Shown: one piece after another, positions 47,060 through 58,290 of the stretch
Layout: each line of letters begins with the position of its first letter
Position numbering within the stretch: the first letter of the stretch is position 1
Assembly (NCBI GenBank): GCA_026182355.1
Contig: JAPFBL010000317.1
Coordinates: 124,001-188,000, forward strand
Direction of reading: 5' to 3'
DNA from: Hermatobates lingyangjiaoensis
Taxonomy: Eukaryota > Arthropoda > Insecta > Hemiptera > Hermatobatidae
Length of the DNA stretch: 64,000 nucleotides
Made by a program: the position numbers and the translations under genes
The notes under the pieces: generated by a model
What the model was told of the DNA's origin: nothing
The model's input: the letters and a program-made list of their open reading frames with translations, nothing else
Database searches by the model: none

Positions 47060-48769
47060 AAAACAATATATATATACTTGTTTACACTTCCATAAACTAT
47101 TTTATTTAGTTAATTAATGCAAACAACACTTTTATAATGAAATATTTTTTTAAATGTATATATCTTATGTTTTCCCCCCATTGACTAATAATTTAACAAA
47201 TGAACCCTTGAGTTCCTTCATTATGCATAATTTCAAACTCCAGACATCTAAATTAGTCACGTAGTTAAAAAACAGACATTGTAGTTCAATGATTTTTTTT
47301 ACGTTATAAATTACATTATAATTTATATTAAATTTATTCAAAATACCTTTAAAAATATATTAATGAACGGATAATTGTTTTTCCCATAATTCTAAACTTA
47401 ATTAACATAATTAATTAGTTTAAATCATTTAACAATAATAGACCCATTATCTCACATTAAGTCACCTGCGGTGTAAAGTATAACCTAACAGTATCTTCGC
47501 ATCGTTCATATCATTGGCAACAAAAGATATGTTGTATTAGCATACAAGATACAACACTTAAAGCACTTTAAAACTTGCAAAATTATTTGAGAGAAACCCA
47601 TTGGATTGAATAATGATAATTAAAATGGAATGATGTAATATTATATGATAATTCAAATATTATTATTGAAAACATACCGCTATTACAGTAATGCAACAAC
47701 ACAAAATAGTATTTAGGCATAGTTGGATTTACCATATAAGTAACTTTCAATACGTTAACCTTTAAAACAAAAACTTAACATTCATGTATGATAGAAATCA
47801 TTTCATGATTGTACTAATTAGTATTCAACGCTAAAAGAAAATGACGTGTGGTATGATATGTACAGGGATATGAGTGTTAGAATGTATATAGAAGTCTTCA
47901 GAGAAGGTGAGACACGATGTGAGGGGTATAGTTATTTTAGGGATAGCGAGGTCCTTACAACATCCATGACCATTCCTACCTCTTGAGACTGCAACACTGC
48001 ATTGTATCTGCGTATCCTTCACGTATACCCTGCAGGTAATTTTCCACTAAACTAGAGCAATGATAGCCAGGACATTATCACAAAATATTTCTAAATGCAT
48101 TTTTTAAATCTAAGCAAGTAATAAAATAACATAGAACATACAGTTCTTGTAAATAATAACCACAAACAAAATCAAGCCCAAGTGTATTAAACTTACTTCC
48201 TTTACCTCCAATATTCCGATTCACAACCTACACCATCAAATATACGTGATTGGTGAAGTGTGATAATTTTTTAATGCAATCCTCATTACTTTATTAAACT
48301 GAACAATTCAAATTACGAATGGCAGAAATATGCAAGATATAAATATTAATTATAATCATATAAATATAATGGTGCTATTTCAATATGCGCACTACCGATC
48401 AGTGCATTCTACCCGACCCACTACCTGCGTTAATTCTAATTATCCTTTCTTGTCTGATGTTTATCTAATAGTACATTTCTATATATAGAAATAAATTATA
48501 TTCTAAATTTTATATTTAATAAAATATATATTATCTATGTTTCATGATAAAAATGGAAAAAACAATAAACTATTTTTTTAATACATTTATTTAGCATGCT
48601 CCATATGGTATATTACATAGTGTATCAAATCTTATAATAATAAAATATTATAATAATTATAAAAAAAAATATTCTTAATTTCTGTAAACAACATGAATAC
48701 CCCTCAAAACGCAATAAATTTATTACAGTTTTCCCTAAATATTTTTGAGCAAATGTAATCTAGATGAAA
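47060..48769. other. Upstream of the first transglutaminase coding exon
   Basis: Expected to hold a 5' non-coding exon and promoter, but none can be placed with confidence. A G+C-richer patch at 47830-48040 is the only local contrast. Confidence 0.4.
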
Positions 48770-49660
48770 CTGAAGTAAATGAAAGGGCCTCCTCTTTTCT
48801 TCTTTAAACTATCGATTTTAGCATGCAACCAACTCCTTGAGTGCGGCCACCTGTATCTAGATTGATGTAATTTTTTATTGATGATTTACTGTCTGATGAT
48901 CATACCCGGTGTTTCCTAAATTTCTATTTGATTTTGACTATTCATCAGAATGTATAACAGAACCTGCAGCGATGCTCATTTGATTATTGCAATTAAATGA
49001 GCCCTGTCTCTTCTTTGAATATAAAAATATTGAAGTTTAGTCCTTGTTTTAGACCGCAAACCCAAGGTCCATGACCTAATCTCGCTCCATGATTCCTGTT
49101 GTTTTCAACGTCTACATCGGAATCCTCTGATTCAGGCGTTGTTCTCCATTAAACATTCGACCACGGTTATATTTTCTTCGCCTGGCAAACCGAGCCAATT
49201 CGATTTTTATTGGACTACCTAGCGTCCTCACCATTTGTTCTCTTCTTTGGTGTGAAACAATATTACTGCAAACCTCGCGACACATAGTAAACCAGTCTGT
49301 GGATAGTAGCCGATGCTTAACCGGAAAGAGTTTCCACAGTACCCATGGAAATATCGTGAACAAAGAAGAAGACTAATTCCAAAATTTCATACAAACTAAG
49401 TTTTCCATTAACTCTCCCATTTAAATCGTTATAGTGTAAGAAATCATTTCCTTGCCTTTCAGATAGTGTAGACTAGCAACCTTATGCTGAACATTTAAGA
49501 ATCGGTAGAAAAACACCTGCCCTGTTTCGTCTTTGTTTTTGTTGCATTTGAGCATTGAATCTGTGGTATGCATCAGCATCATTGATTTGATCAATCAAAT
49601 TATATTGTCTTCAAAAATCAATAGCACTTTCTTTACTTTCTCCTACCTACTATAAAATTC
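48770..49660 (-). pseudogene. Merlin (IS1016-type) transposase relic
   Basis: The minus strand reads, across frameshifts and stops, AIDFLKT, NGKLSLYEILELVFFFVHDI, STDWFTMCREVCSN, RKYNRGRMFNGEQ, GPWVCGLKQG, FYIQRRDRAHLIAIIK, AAGSVIHSDE, TVNHQ and DTGGRTQGVGCM. The FKRKYNRGR, SVIHSDE and TVNH-----D--TGAHTQ series is that of Merlin/IS1016 DDE transposases; IHSDE holds a catalytic Asp. The first Asp (IEIDE) reads KIELAR, so the enzyme is dead. No terminal repeats were recognised. It lies about 1.7 kb upstream of transglutaminase exon 1. Confidence 0.82.
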
Positions 49661-50204
49661 TCTCATTAATACATTTAGAGTCACTGCTTGAAACAAATAT
49701 TCACGGACCACGTTGCTACAGATAGCATACCAAACAGTAAACATGTTGTTAATAGCTATATAGTAAAACATATTTAATGTGGATTATAATAATGAGATCA
49801 AAGGAATGTAAGTGATCAAACTACAAACGGTGATCACATATCGGTGATCAATTTCAGAAATTACATTAGAAGGTTAACTTCGTGGTTAAATAACAAAAGA
49901 TAAAATCAGAGCTTTACAATTTTATGTTATATCGGTTAAAATGCTGGAGGAGATAATAATAATGAGATCAAAGAAATAGCGGTAATCAAAATTACAAAGA
50001 AAAAAGATAGTGAAAAAAATAAAATAAATCACTGAGCTTTAACATTTTAAAACGGTTTAAATGTAACACCAAATGATACTAAGGAATTAAGAATGCACTA
50101 AATAAGGAATATCCAAAATTTAAACCTCATGAAACCTGATAATTACTATATATATACCAATGACCATACATACAAATACAAAATGTATACAAATACAAAT
50201 TCTA

Positions 50205-50325
50205 AAAGTTGTAATTTGACTCTGACGAGACCGCTTGTTACGGTTGAAAGATCTTAGTCTTCTTTCTCATTTCTTATTATAGTTTGGACGTTGATTGTTA
50301 TTTCACGTGTTTATTGTAAAATCTT
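50205..50325 (+). repeat. PLE-type terminus family Y
   Basis: The core at 50222-50249 reads CTGACGA, GACCGCTTGTTACGGTT, GAAA, GATCTTAGTC (one A shorter than other copies). It is followed by TTATTATAGTTTGGACGTTG and TTTCACGTGTTTATTGT. Confidence 0.7.
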
Positions 50326-50329
50326 GTTA

Positions 50330-51372
50330 TAGTTCTGTATAGGCATATAGCTTAGGGTTATGGTAGTACGCATATTGAAAGATAAATATTGTAGTATGCA
50401 TATTGAAGGAGAAACAAGGCCAATAATATGAATATTGAAGTAGCACCAATAAAATTCTAATTATTAAATACATTATAAATATGTTTATCAAAATATAAAT
50501 GAGATATGTTAGAAACAACTAAAGAAGAAAAACATAATCTCCATACAAACACAAAGTGTTCAAAATGATTTGTAGTTTATTTCATAAAACTCATTTGTGT
50601 GGAGGACTAATTCTTTAATGTTCGCATTAACAGTAGATACCCTGCAGAAACCAATTCCACAAATTCATCTTTCAGGCCAAATTTATGTTGTAAAATTAAA
50701 ATATGAAACTAAAAGAGTCAAAATTTATCCAGAAATATTTCTCATTGCTTAAGTTTATTTAATTTTATATAAACTTAGGTAATGTTACGAAACAAAATAA
50801 TCAAATTAATTATTATTAAACCCAATTCATTTCTAATATAGTCCATTTAATTTTAAAAAAAAAATCAATAAATTATCTTTTTCTAAGACTTATTCTTGGT
50901 TTAACAAATTGTTCTGTTGCGAGCATTAAATCAAAATGCCGAAAAATAGGAATTTCCAAGAACAGGTGAAGGCTGTTTATAATTAGGGAGCTATAACGCG
51001 ACTACAATGCCTAACGAGTCCGTCCCAACTGCAATTGGATTTTATCGTTTCAAATCGAAAGATTCATTCATATTTATTAATTTTTTTATTAAAATTTTGT
51101 AACAACAGTGAAAATAATGTTTAATATAAACTTGATAAAATATTATTAATTACATTATTATGCTATGAAATCTTTAAATGATTAAAACGATTCTGGCAAT
51201 TTCATTATTGATAAAGAATAATATTTTATTATCGTTTGGTTAAAAAAAATTATATTCGTTAATGAGTGCTGATTGGCTGTTATCAAACAATTTGCATTAA
51301 CAATATTAGAGTCGGTTATCTGTTCTGAATTACAGATTTTAATGCTAAAAAAGAAGTTAGTAAAATAAAGTG
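50330..51372. other. Intergenic AT-rich sequence
   Basis: No supported feature. Confidence 0.5.
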
Positions 51373-51700
51373 TCATTTGTTTTTAGGGATAAATCTAATA
51401 ATAATCTGGGTTATTTGATGCCTCATTATCCAGTCTGAGTGGTTTGTCGGAATGCCAGCTAACATAGAGACGCGGGTCGACACCGACACAGTCCAAGGAT
51501 CATCTCTTGCTCCAAGCACGTCTGACAAATCGCATCCCATCATCTTACCCGCCAACCATTTCTCGATTCCCCCTGTCATACGATTCAACACGCTATCTTT
51601 ACAAATTACTTTGCCCCATTCGCAAGTCACTCTTATTAATGGTCCATCTGATTGCATTTTACACTTCATTTCTTATTCTTGGCCGAGTCAAATATTTTAA
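51373..51700. other. G+C-richer island open on both strands, no identity
   Basis: An ~330-base stretch stays open in one minus frame (98 codons: VTCEWGKVICKDSVLNRM, EKWLAGKMMGCDLSDV) and in plus frames. Codon use on the minus strand looks less AT-biased than the flanks. I recognise no domain, and no good splice borders pick one strand. It could be an exon of another gene or a transposon fragment. Confidence 0.3.
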
Positions 51701-51839
51701 TTCAATGCTTTATAAACCCTAATTTCTGGCCTAATCAAATAACAGTTTTCAAATTATTTATAACAGCTTTCTTTGAACGCTTTAATCGATTTGACTCAAA
51801 TAATTATTTAATTCATTTCTCCTTAATAATTTTGTAAAA

Positions 51840-52849
51840 GTAAATTGTTCCAACACAATGATAAAACAATTTGAATGAATTCATTTTTTATTTTAAGTTT
51901 ATTCTGATAGATTCTTATTCATAAAAGAAATAAAGGAGCAAAAAAATTATAAATATCTCTTTAATAGTAGCAATAGCCTGTTTCTTCTTTTACACATTGC
52001 CCGCTGTTGGTTCTGTTAGTTTGCTGGTGAGAGCTTCGAAGGTCCTCCGAATATGAAACTATTATCTGTTACAATATTTTAGTAATATATCAACAGATAT
52101 TAATGAAAAAAAAATTATAATGATATTAAAGATCATTAATTGCGTTTTAATACATAATCGCCTAACTGATTTGAAACTCTAGCCACCCTCAGGTTAGCCA
52201 CTTGTCACAAGATAACTTCTGAAATGAATGGCTTGTGTTTTAGAATATCTACGAAGGAAGCTATTTTCAATTTTATATACAACAATAATTTTATCCTTCT
52301 ATTTAACAAGAATCAAGGACATTTATTTGCAAATTTTTTTTCAACTTACTTACTTCATGAAGACTCACATGAAATAAGATAACGTAATACAGGGCATTTC
52401 CTTTTTGGAGAGCTAAAGGCCAGCTGGTATAACATTGGGTATACCAATAACTAATAAAATTAATTAAGTTACTGAATAGGATGACCAATATGACTTTGAA
52501 TATTTACTTTATAAAAGCAACTTTCCTTTAAAAAAATTTAAAATAATAATGAAAAATTATATTTCAATATAATTGAAAAATTTGAAAAGATATTTCTGTT
52601 AATCCAAGTAAGAGAAAGTGCGTCTATTTTATATTCAAATTATTCTACTTTAGTTAAATATAGAACTCGGGTAGTTATTATCAAGGAAAGGTAGTAATAA
52701 CGTCTAACTTAAGGTTCTGTACCCCTTGGATATCTTACCAGTGAGGGAGACAAACGCAAGTAACACAATGGAATCTCTAGTGGCCGTTAACTGTATTTCC
52801 CCCCACTATACAGAGTTGGTTGGTTCCTACCATCTTTTTCTGTAAGAAT
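51840..52849. other. Intergenic AT-rich sequence
   Basis: No supported feature. Confidence 0.5.
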
Positions 52850-53390
52850 TTAATAGGACATCCCCCGTAAATAAGTCCTAGTGTGATTTTCGGGACGTTT
52901 TGGACTATAAGCCCTCCCCTGAAAACAGGCCTTAGTTAGGATAAGGTAAAAATTATAATTCGTTAAAAAAAATGGTGTTGAATGTAGTAGGTATCTGTAG
53001 CTGTCGTAATATTTCAGAGAATTCTTCATAACAAAATATTTCAAGAAATTCCTTGTTTACCACTTGAAGTTCGTTTCAAGGAGGCTACTTAGACAAGAAG
53101 TATTAATTTAACCACAGCTATATTGCAAGACATGAGAGATTCAGACCAATGAAACTACAGGAAATAGATTTGGAAGAATATGAGAGCGGAATTTAAAATT
53201 TTGATCATTTATAACGTTATTCCAGAAGATGACATGACTGTAATCGAATAAATTTAAATTTTTATACAAAAATAAATATTAAACAAAAATATGTAAATCT
53301 ACTTAATGTACTTGAAGCCTTCCCCCGAGAATAAATCCTAGCACGGATTTTTTTGACCTAAGAATAAAGTAAGACAGTATCTTATTTTAG
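52850..53390. repeat. MITE-like repeat with related end motifs
   Basis: CATCCCCCGTAAATAAGTCC, TAGTGTGATTTTCGGGAC at 52860-52900 recurs in diverged form as TTCCCCCGAGAATAAATCC, TAGCACGGATTTTT at 53314-53350. It resembles a non-autonomous DNA-element pattern, but the ends are not clear. Confidence 0.4.
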
Positions 53391-53645
53391 GAAAAAGACG
53401 TAATTAAGTATGTCTGGGTTGCAAAGACACGCAGAAAGGCTCTCAGGGCCAATGCAGTGCAGTTTGGCGCCCTAAGCGACACTAATTTTTTTGAACATTT
53501 CATTCATAAATCATACTTTCACTGCATTATAAATAAAACAAGAGAAATTTAGCCCGAAAGTCTTGCTACATACAGCCCAAAACATTCAACAAACTACTGG
53601 AATAGGGAATTGTTTCATAGAAGTATTTCTCGATTATTATTAGTA

Positions 53646-54276
53646 CAGATTGAACCTCGTTAATCTGGCATTCTTTCATCCGACAACTCCTGTAATTCCG
53701 TAATATCTTTGTCACAATTTTCAAATTTCCCTCTCTGCCGGAGTAATTTTCTAGATTTCCTCTAGAACTGTTTTTGAATTTTGATTTGTTTAGAATTAGA
53801 ATTTAACACATTTAAATCTATAGTTTTACTACGTATCTTGTGCGCTCTTAATTTTTGTTTCGTTTTTCCTTTTCTTACTTTATATTTTCCTTACTTCGTT
53901 TAAACATCATTATTGCACAAGTACAGTACTGTAACTATTTCGTTATTTTATATAATTCTGTGACACATACTGGTCGTAATATTAACAATAATAGGTACAA
54001 AATAGAAGAAAATAACTAGAGATACTAAAAAAAATACCTGATTACGAGAGATCGAGTCCCATACGCCCAGCATTTGGGTCTCATACCCACAAGGGGTATG
54101 GATACCCCCGGTTAAGAACCCCTGGTTTAGGCCAAGAATTTGAAACACAGTGTAAGGTTCAATATATCCATAATGTATAACATCAATAATTTAGGGAAAC
54201 CTTCCAGATTTATTGAGGAATTAACAATGTTTATTTTGTAAATTTACAGGTTGCCCGATTAGGGAGGTTCAACCTG
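53646..54276. mobile_element. pogo/Tigger-like non-autonomous element
   Basis: 631 bases with inverted ends CAGATTGAACCTCGTTAATC and (reversed) CAGGTTGAACCTCCCTAATC, flanked by TA at 53644-53645 and 54277-54278. The GAACCTCG-TAATC end is typical of pogo/Tigger elements. It carries the right half of a hAT element inside (53982-54124). Confidence 0.78.
53982..54242. repeat. Duplicate of the hAT right end plus its flank, copy 1
   Basis: About 260 bases, apparently the same base for base as 54927-55187. They comprise the right part of the 54604-55070 element, GTTTAGGC and ~110 bases of flank. The second copy carries the whole element. Confidence 0.85.
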
Positions 54277-54603
54277 TAAATATCAAAACAAACACTGTTC
54301 CAAATGTATTACATGCTTACTTTAATTATACAATATACAATAAAGACTATTTTTTTATAGAACAGTTTTAAAGTATAACAAGGAAAATGAAGAGTAACAT
54401 CAATATGTGCAAAGTAAACACCATGCAAATTTCTTTGCAAAAAATTAAAAAAGTAAGGAATACAGTTTCAACATATTAGAACCGATATCCAGAAAGCTAT
54501 AAAATCTCAGAATTTCGGTTTCTTTATATTGTGTATATTGAACTGTTAGAGTAAAACATACATAATATAGACATATAAGTATATTGATACACAGTGTTTA
54601 GGC

Positions 54604-55070
54604 CAGGTGGTCTTAACCTTCGAATCATTCCAGACCCTCAATGGATTGTCCAATATGGTACCATACCCCCTTCACTTGACTGCTGAAATAATTATTACGA
54701 ATCCTATTATTTGCCAGTATGTCTTCCAAATATGTCAGTACCTTGAATATCCTGTACTTTAGATATGGATTGCGAGGAATAGAACATGAAAAAATCATAA
54801 GCATTGATAATTTTTTTACATTTCTAATGAAAACAAAATTAAAGTTACAGTCCATTTAGATTTTAACTACTTACAAGCATAACGACAGTGAACAAGAAAA
54901 TAAACATAACTAAAAAAAAATAACCTGTGAACAATAATAGGTACAAAATAGAAGAAAATAACTAGAGATACTAAAAAAAATACCTGATTACGAGAGATCG
55001 AGTCCCATACGCCCAGCATTTGGGTCTCATACCCACAAGGGGTATGGATACCCCCGGTTAAGAACCCCTG
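54604..55070. mobile_element. hAT element with perfect 8-bp target duplication
   Basis: 467 bases from CAGGTGGTCTTAACC to GGTTAAGAACCCCTG, flanked on both sides by GTTTAGGC (54596-54603 and 55071-55078). The 8-bp duplication and CAG...CTG ends indicate hAT. No transposase is seen. Confidence 0.88.
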
Positions 55071-55187
55071 GTTTAGGCCAAGAATTTGAAACACAGTGTA
55101 AGGTTCAATATATCCATAATGTATAACATCAATAATTTAGGGAAACCTTCCAGATTTATTGAGGAATTAACAATGTTTATTTTGTAA
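54927..55187. repeat. Duplicate of the hAT right end plus its flank, copy 2
   Basis: Direct repeat of 53982-54242, about 945 bases away, with no difference seen by eye. It implies a recent local duplication or gene conversion. Confidence 0.85.
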
Positions 55188-55199
55188 AGTAATCTATCT

Positions 55200-56890
55200 A
55201 CCTTTAGAAATCTAACAATTATTATAAATATTATTAATAATATTAGCCACAAAAAAAATTTTTTTTTTGTTAAATCATATTTGCTTCATTTACTTTTTTG
55301 TTTTGTTTTCCGAGCTTTTCTCTCGTTAACTTATTTCAAATAAATATATATTTATATCTTATGTATACTAAAACGATCTATGGATATTAAACTAAGGCAT
55401 ATATGTTACAAAATAAATAATTTATACAAAACAGATGACCGAAATTTACTTAACTGGTGAAGAATAAACTCAGGTATATTATACCCGACCCGGTCAGAAG
55501 CCAATGCTTTAATACTCGCAGGCCTAGGTCGGGTCGGACTCGATTTTTTAGGCCCGATCTTACCTCCAGACGGCCAAACAGCTCATATATTTGCATCTAG
55601 CATCCTCAAACTCTCAAACAACAATGAAACACATGCAGATTGTTAATACAATAGAGGTTAGTAAAAAATAATTATTATAAATGTCCGCCTTGCCTCCTGA
55701 ATCAGGTAATAAACATCCTGAACTAATAAATAAAGCTAACATAAATTTTACACTTCCCGAAAAAAACTTACTTAATATAGGTATACAATTAAACACAGGA
55801 CGAAAAGTTATTAATTATTGGATAAGAAATCTTATAACAGATACAGAACTGCGATAAAACTAATACCAATGATAGAAATACCTACGTTAAGCATCTAGCT
55901 TCCGAATTATAGATAAAGATATAAAAAAGGAGAAGTAAAAAATAACTTTCCAGTTATATCACGAGTAATCTACTGCGGACTCTTCTTGCAGGGTCTTTTT
56001 ATTTATTTGTGATAATCTACATGGATCAACCAAGGAAATTACTTGTATAATTACCTTCATAACATAAATTATTAGAGACCATAGTTCAAAAGATGCTCCA
56101 AAATGAAGATAATAGGTCAAAAGCTGCAAACTTTGTAGAGGCGGTTCTCCGTCATAAGAAGAATGAAAGTGTGAGGCAAGGGCAATGATAATTCATAGGT
56201 GAACGAATGGGGACAGGAAGGTGAATCCTATTCAGGAGGACTGAGGCACCGGCATGAAGTAATGTGCAAACGTTTCCGTGTCGGGTATTGCCAGGAAATA
56301 GGATGTGGTTTTTTAGTGAGTCGGGTCCCAAACCCCACATACCCTAAGCAAGACGTCTTGCTAAGGGATCTGATGAACAGATTTTTCCACATCCTACGAC
56401 GAAATAAAAAAAAAATATAAAAATTATTAATATAATGTCTTTGATATTTATCATTTATTTGCACTCATATCATATAAACTGATGTTTAATAGTATGATTA
56501 TTTTTGTCAGTAATAATAATTTTAGCCACTACGAAACTTTTTGCGCATTACGAGACTTATCATTCATTAGTCCTCATATTCATATACACCTATATCAGCC
56601 ATGTAATCTCAATTTTCCGAACCTTTTGAGCAAGTATATTATTGGACAGAAAACTATTTAACATAATATCTTTATTTTATTCTATCAAAAGAACTTATGA
56701 TTTATTTATTTATAAATGAAAATAAATTTATTTGTGGTTGCTAAGCAATGTCTACGTCTTCTAACAAAAATATTTTACTCAAGAGCAATTCAAGCAGTTA
56801 TTGTGTGGTATTTACTTATGATAGTGAGGAAATATATGTCTTTATTTTTTAAAAAAATAAATAACTTCCTTATGCAGAAGACGTAATATA
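55200..56890. other. Intergenic sequence with a few G+C-richer patches
   Basis: A CGGGTCGGACTCG patch at 55480-55570 resembles repeat sequence. 56150-56410 is G+C-richer and ends with CTGATGAACAGATTTTTCC and GACGAAATAAA, but without a stem II, so it is not called a ribozyme. Confidence 0.4.
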
Positions 56891-56898
56891 TTTATGTT

Positions 56899-56949
<51 letters not shown>
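56899..56949. repeat. (TA)n microsatellite (representative)
   Basis: One of about 25 TA runs of 15-55 bases. Others are at 1342-1375, 2411-2447, 3777-3801, 3845-3878, 4673-4710, 13387-13418, 13561-13590, 20763-20802, 21232-21256, 21360-21388, 26039-26090, 34598-34621, 34902-34927, 42325-42347, 57064-57091, 57270-57289, 57505-57558, 58110-58128, 61763-61778 and 61864-61882. Most directly border a PLE-type end. Confidence 0.95.
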
Positions 56950-56953
<4 letters not shown>

Positions 56954-57063
56954 ACACATGAAAGAGAAAAAACAAATAAAGACACACACAAAAGACTCAC
57001 AACGATATTTCGACAGTCGTCGTCATCGGGTAGAAGTAGTCCCTTTGAGTAGCTGAAGCTAAC
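56950..57063 (-). repeat. PLE-type terminus family P, isolated
   Basis: Only the end of the family P element between two (TA)n arrays: TTAGCTTCAGCTACTCAAAG, then the core at 57008-57029 (CCGATGA, GAC-GACT-GTC, GAAA, ATAT) and TGTGTGTCTTTATTTGTTTT. It closely matches 4712-4830 and is a solo terminal unit. Confidence 0.8.
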
Positions 57064-57091
57064 TGATATATATATATATATATATATATAT

Positions 57092-57262
57092 TGTAAACAG
57101 GAAAACGATCCAAAAGGACAACAAACGTTTCACGATGAATCACAATCACAGAACTAAGGAACAAACACACTTACTGTCTCTAATTTTCGGTTGAACCGTC
57201 ATCAGGAGAGTTGAGATAGGGACACCAAGCGCACTTGTGGTCTCCAACCGTCACTTCACATG
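57092..57262 (-). repeat. PLE-type terminus family V, intact core
   Basis: The minus core at 57185-57205 reads CTCTC, CTGATGA, C, GGTT-CA-ACC, GAAA, ATTA, GAGAC, a full match to the hammerhead core pattern with pairing CTCTC/GAGA arms. The region between two (TA)n arrays contains only this end. Confidence 0.7.
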
Positions 57263-57289
57263 TATATACAAATATATATATATATATAT

Positions 57290-57505
57290 GTTGAATGCCA
57301 GATTAGATATTGCAAAAGACGAGCCAATCCCGTTGAATGCCAGATTAGATATTGCAAAAGACGAGCCAATCCCTCCCGGAGTGAAGGCTGAGGCGGCCGA
57401 GCAGACGGAGTGTGCTAAGGAGAAACGTGTTCATTGAAAAAACACCCACGACCAATAAGAAGTGCCCAAAGTAATACGTAACAGGGATTGGCTCGTCTTT
57501 TGCAA
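57290..57505. repeat. Foldback element F, copy 2, with inverted ends
   Basis: TGCAAAAGACGAGCCAATCC near 57311 and GGATTGGCTCGTCTTTTGCA at 57485-57504 are complementary. The left side is a ~43-base tandem duplication (GTTGAATGCCAGATTAGATA twice). The interior GGCTGAGGCGGCCGAGCAGA is shared, inverted, with 42060-42235. It lies between (TA)n arrays. Confidence 0.8.
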
Positions 57506-57526
57506 TATATATATATATATATATAT

Positions 57527-57558
<32 letters not shown>

Positions 57559-57560
<2 letters not shown>

Positions 57561-57900
57561 TGTGTTCTCTGATCGGGGTTCGGTCAATTTTCCAGGATAA
57601 AAAATCAAACTCTCGTTGCCAACGTTTCGGTTTTATTTAAAACCTTTTTCATAGGCATTATTTAAAGGAACAACAATGTTAGCCGGACAAAACCTTCGAC
57701 TAGACTGTCTAGTCGAAGTCTAGTCGAAGGTTTTGTCCGGCTAACATTGTTGTTCCTTTAAATAATGCCTATGAAAACGGTTTTAAATAAAACCGAAACG
57801 TTGGCAACGAGAGTTTGATTTTTTATCCTGGAAAATTGACCGAACCCCGATCAGAGAACACACCTATTCTATCAAACGGTCGATATATTATTGAATCTGT
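57559..57900. repeat. Family X terminus, ~150-base-arm palindrome
   Basis: Arms 57559-57706 and 57713-57862 are almost perfectly complementary around GACTAGACTGTCTAGTC. Each arm contains CCTATGAAAA, hairpin GGTTTTAAATAAAACC, GAAACGTT and GGCAACGAGAGTTTG. CTATGAA replaces CTGANGA, so the hammerhead resemblance is partial. (TA)n lies on both sides. Confidence 0.85.
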
Positions 57901-57919
57901 TATATATATATATATGGTT

Positions 57920-58110
57920 ATCTAATCGGGATTCAGACAAATTTTCTAGGTTCAAAAATCAAACTCTCATTGCCGACGTTTCGGTTAGTTTAAAACTAAA
58001 AACCGAAACGTCGGCAATGAGAGTTTGATTTTTGAACCAAGAATATTTGACCGAATCCCGATTAGGTAACACACCTATTCTATCAAACGGTCGATATATT
58101 ATTGAATCTG
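57920..58110. repeat. Family X terminus, second palindrome
   Basis: Arms around GGTTAGTTTAAAACTAAAAACC share CAATGAGAGTTTGATTTTTG and TAACACACCTATTCTATC with the preceding palindrome, including a ~50-base downstream tail (ATCAAACGGTCGATATATTA). Confidence 0.82.
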
Positions 58111-58139
58111 TTATATATATGTATATATAATGACCCAAA

Positions 58140-58290
58140 AACTAGAAGTAAGTTAATTTTTTATATCATACTGGAGCAAATGGATAATACGAAGTCTACA
58201 CACAAAAGAAGATTCTAATTCAAACTACGCGTTTCAAACACTTTGTACTTTGTATCATCCATTTACCTCAGTATGAGTCACACAATTACA
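58140..58290 (-). repeat. PLE-like terminus, family U
   Basis: Minus strand: ATACTGAGGTAAATGGATGA, a long stem region, TTTGAAACGCGTAGTTTG. TACTGGAGCAAATGGATAA on the plus strand is the inverted partner. CTGAGGT and GAAACGCGT resemble the hammerhead frame, but stem II is unclear. Confidence 0.45.

Noticed and set aside
56152..56420. Overlapping frames and a CTGATGA...GAAA look-alike
   Set aside because: No stem II hairpin between the two motifs and no recognised protein domain.
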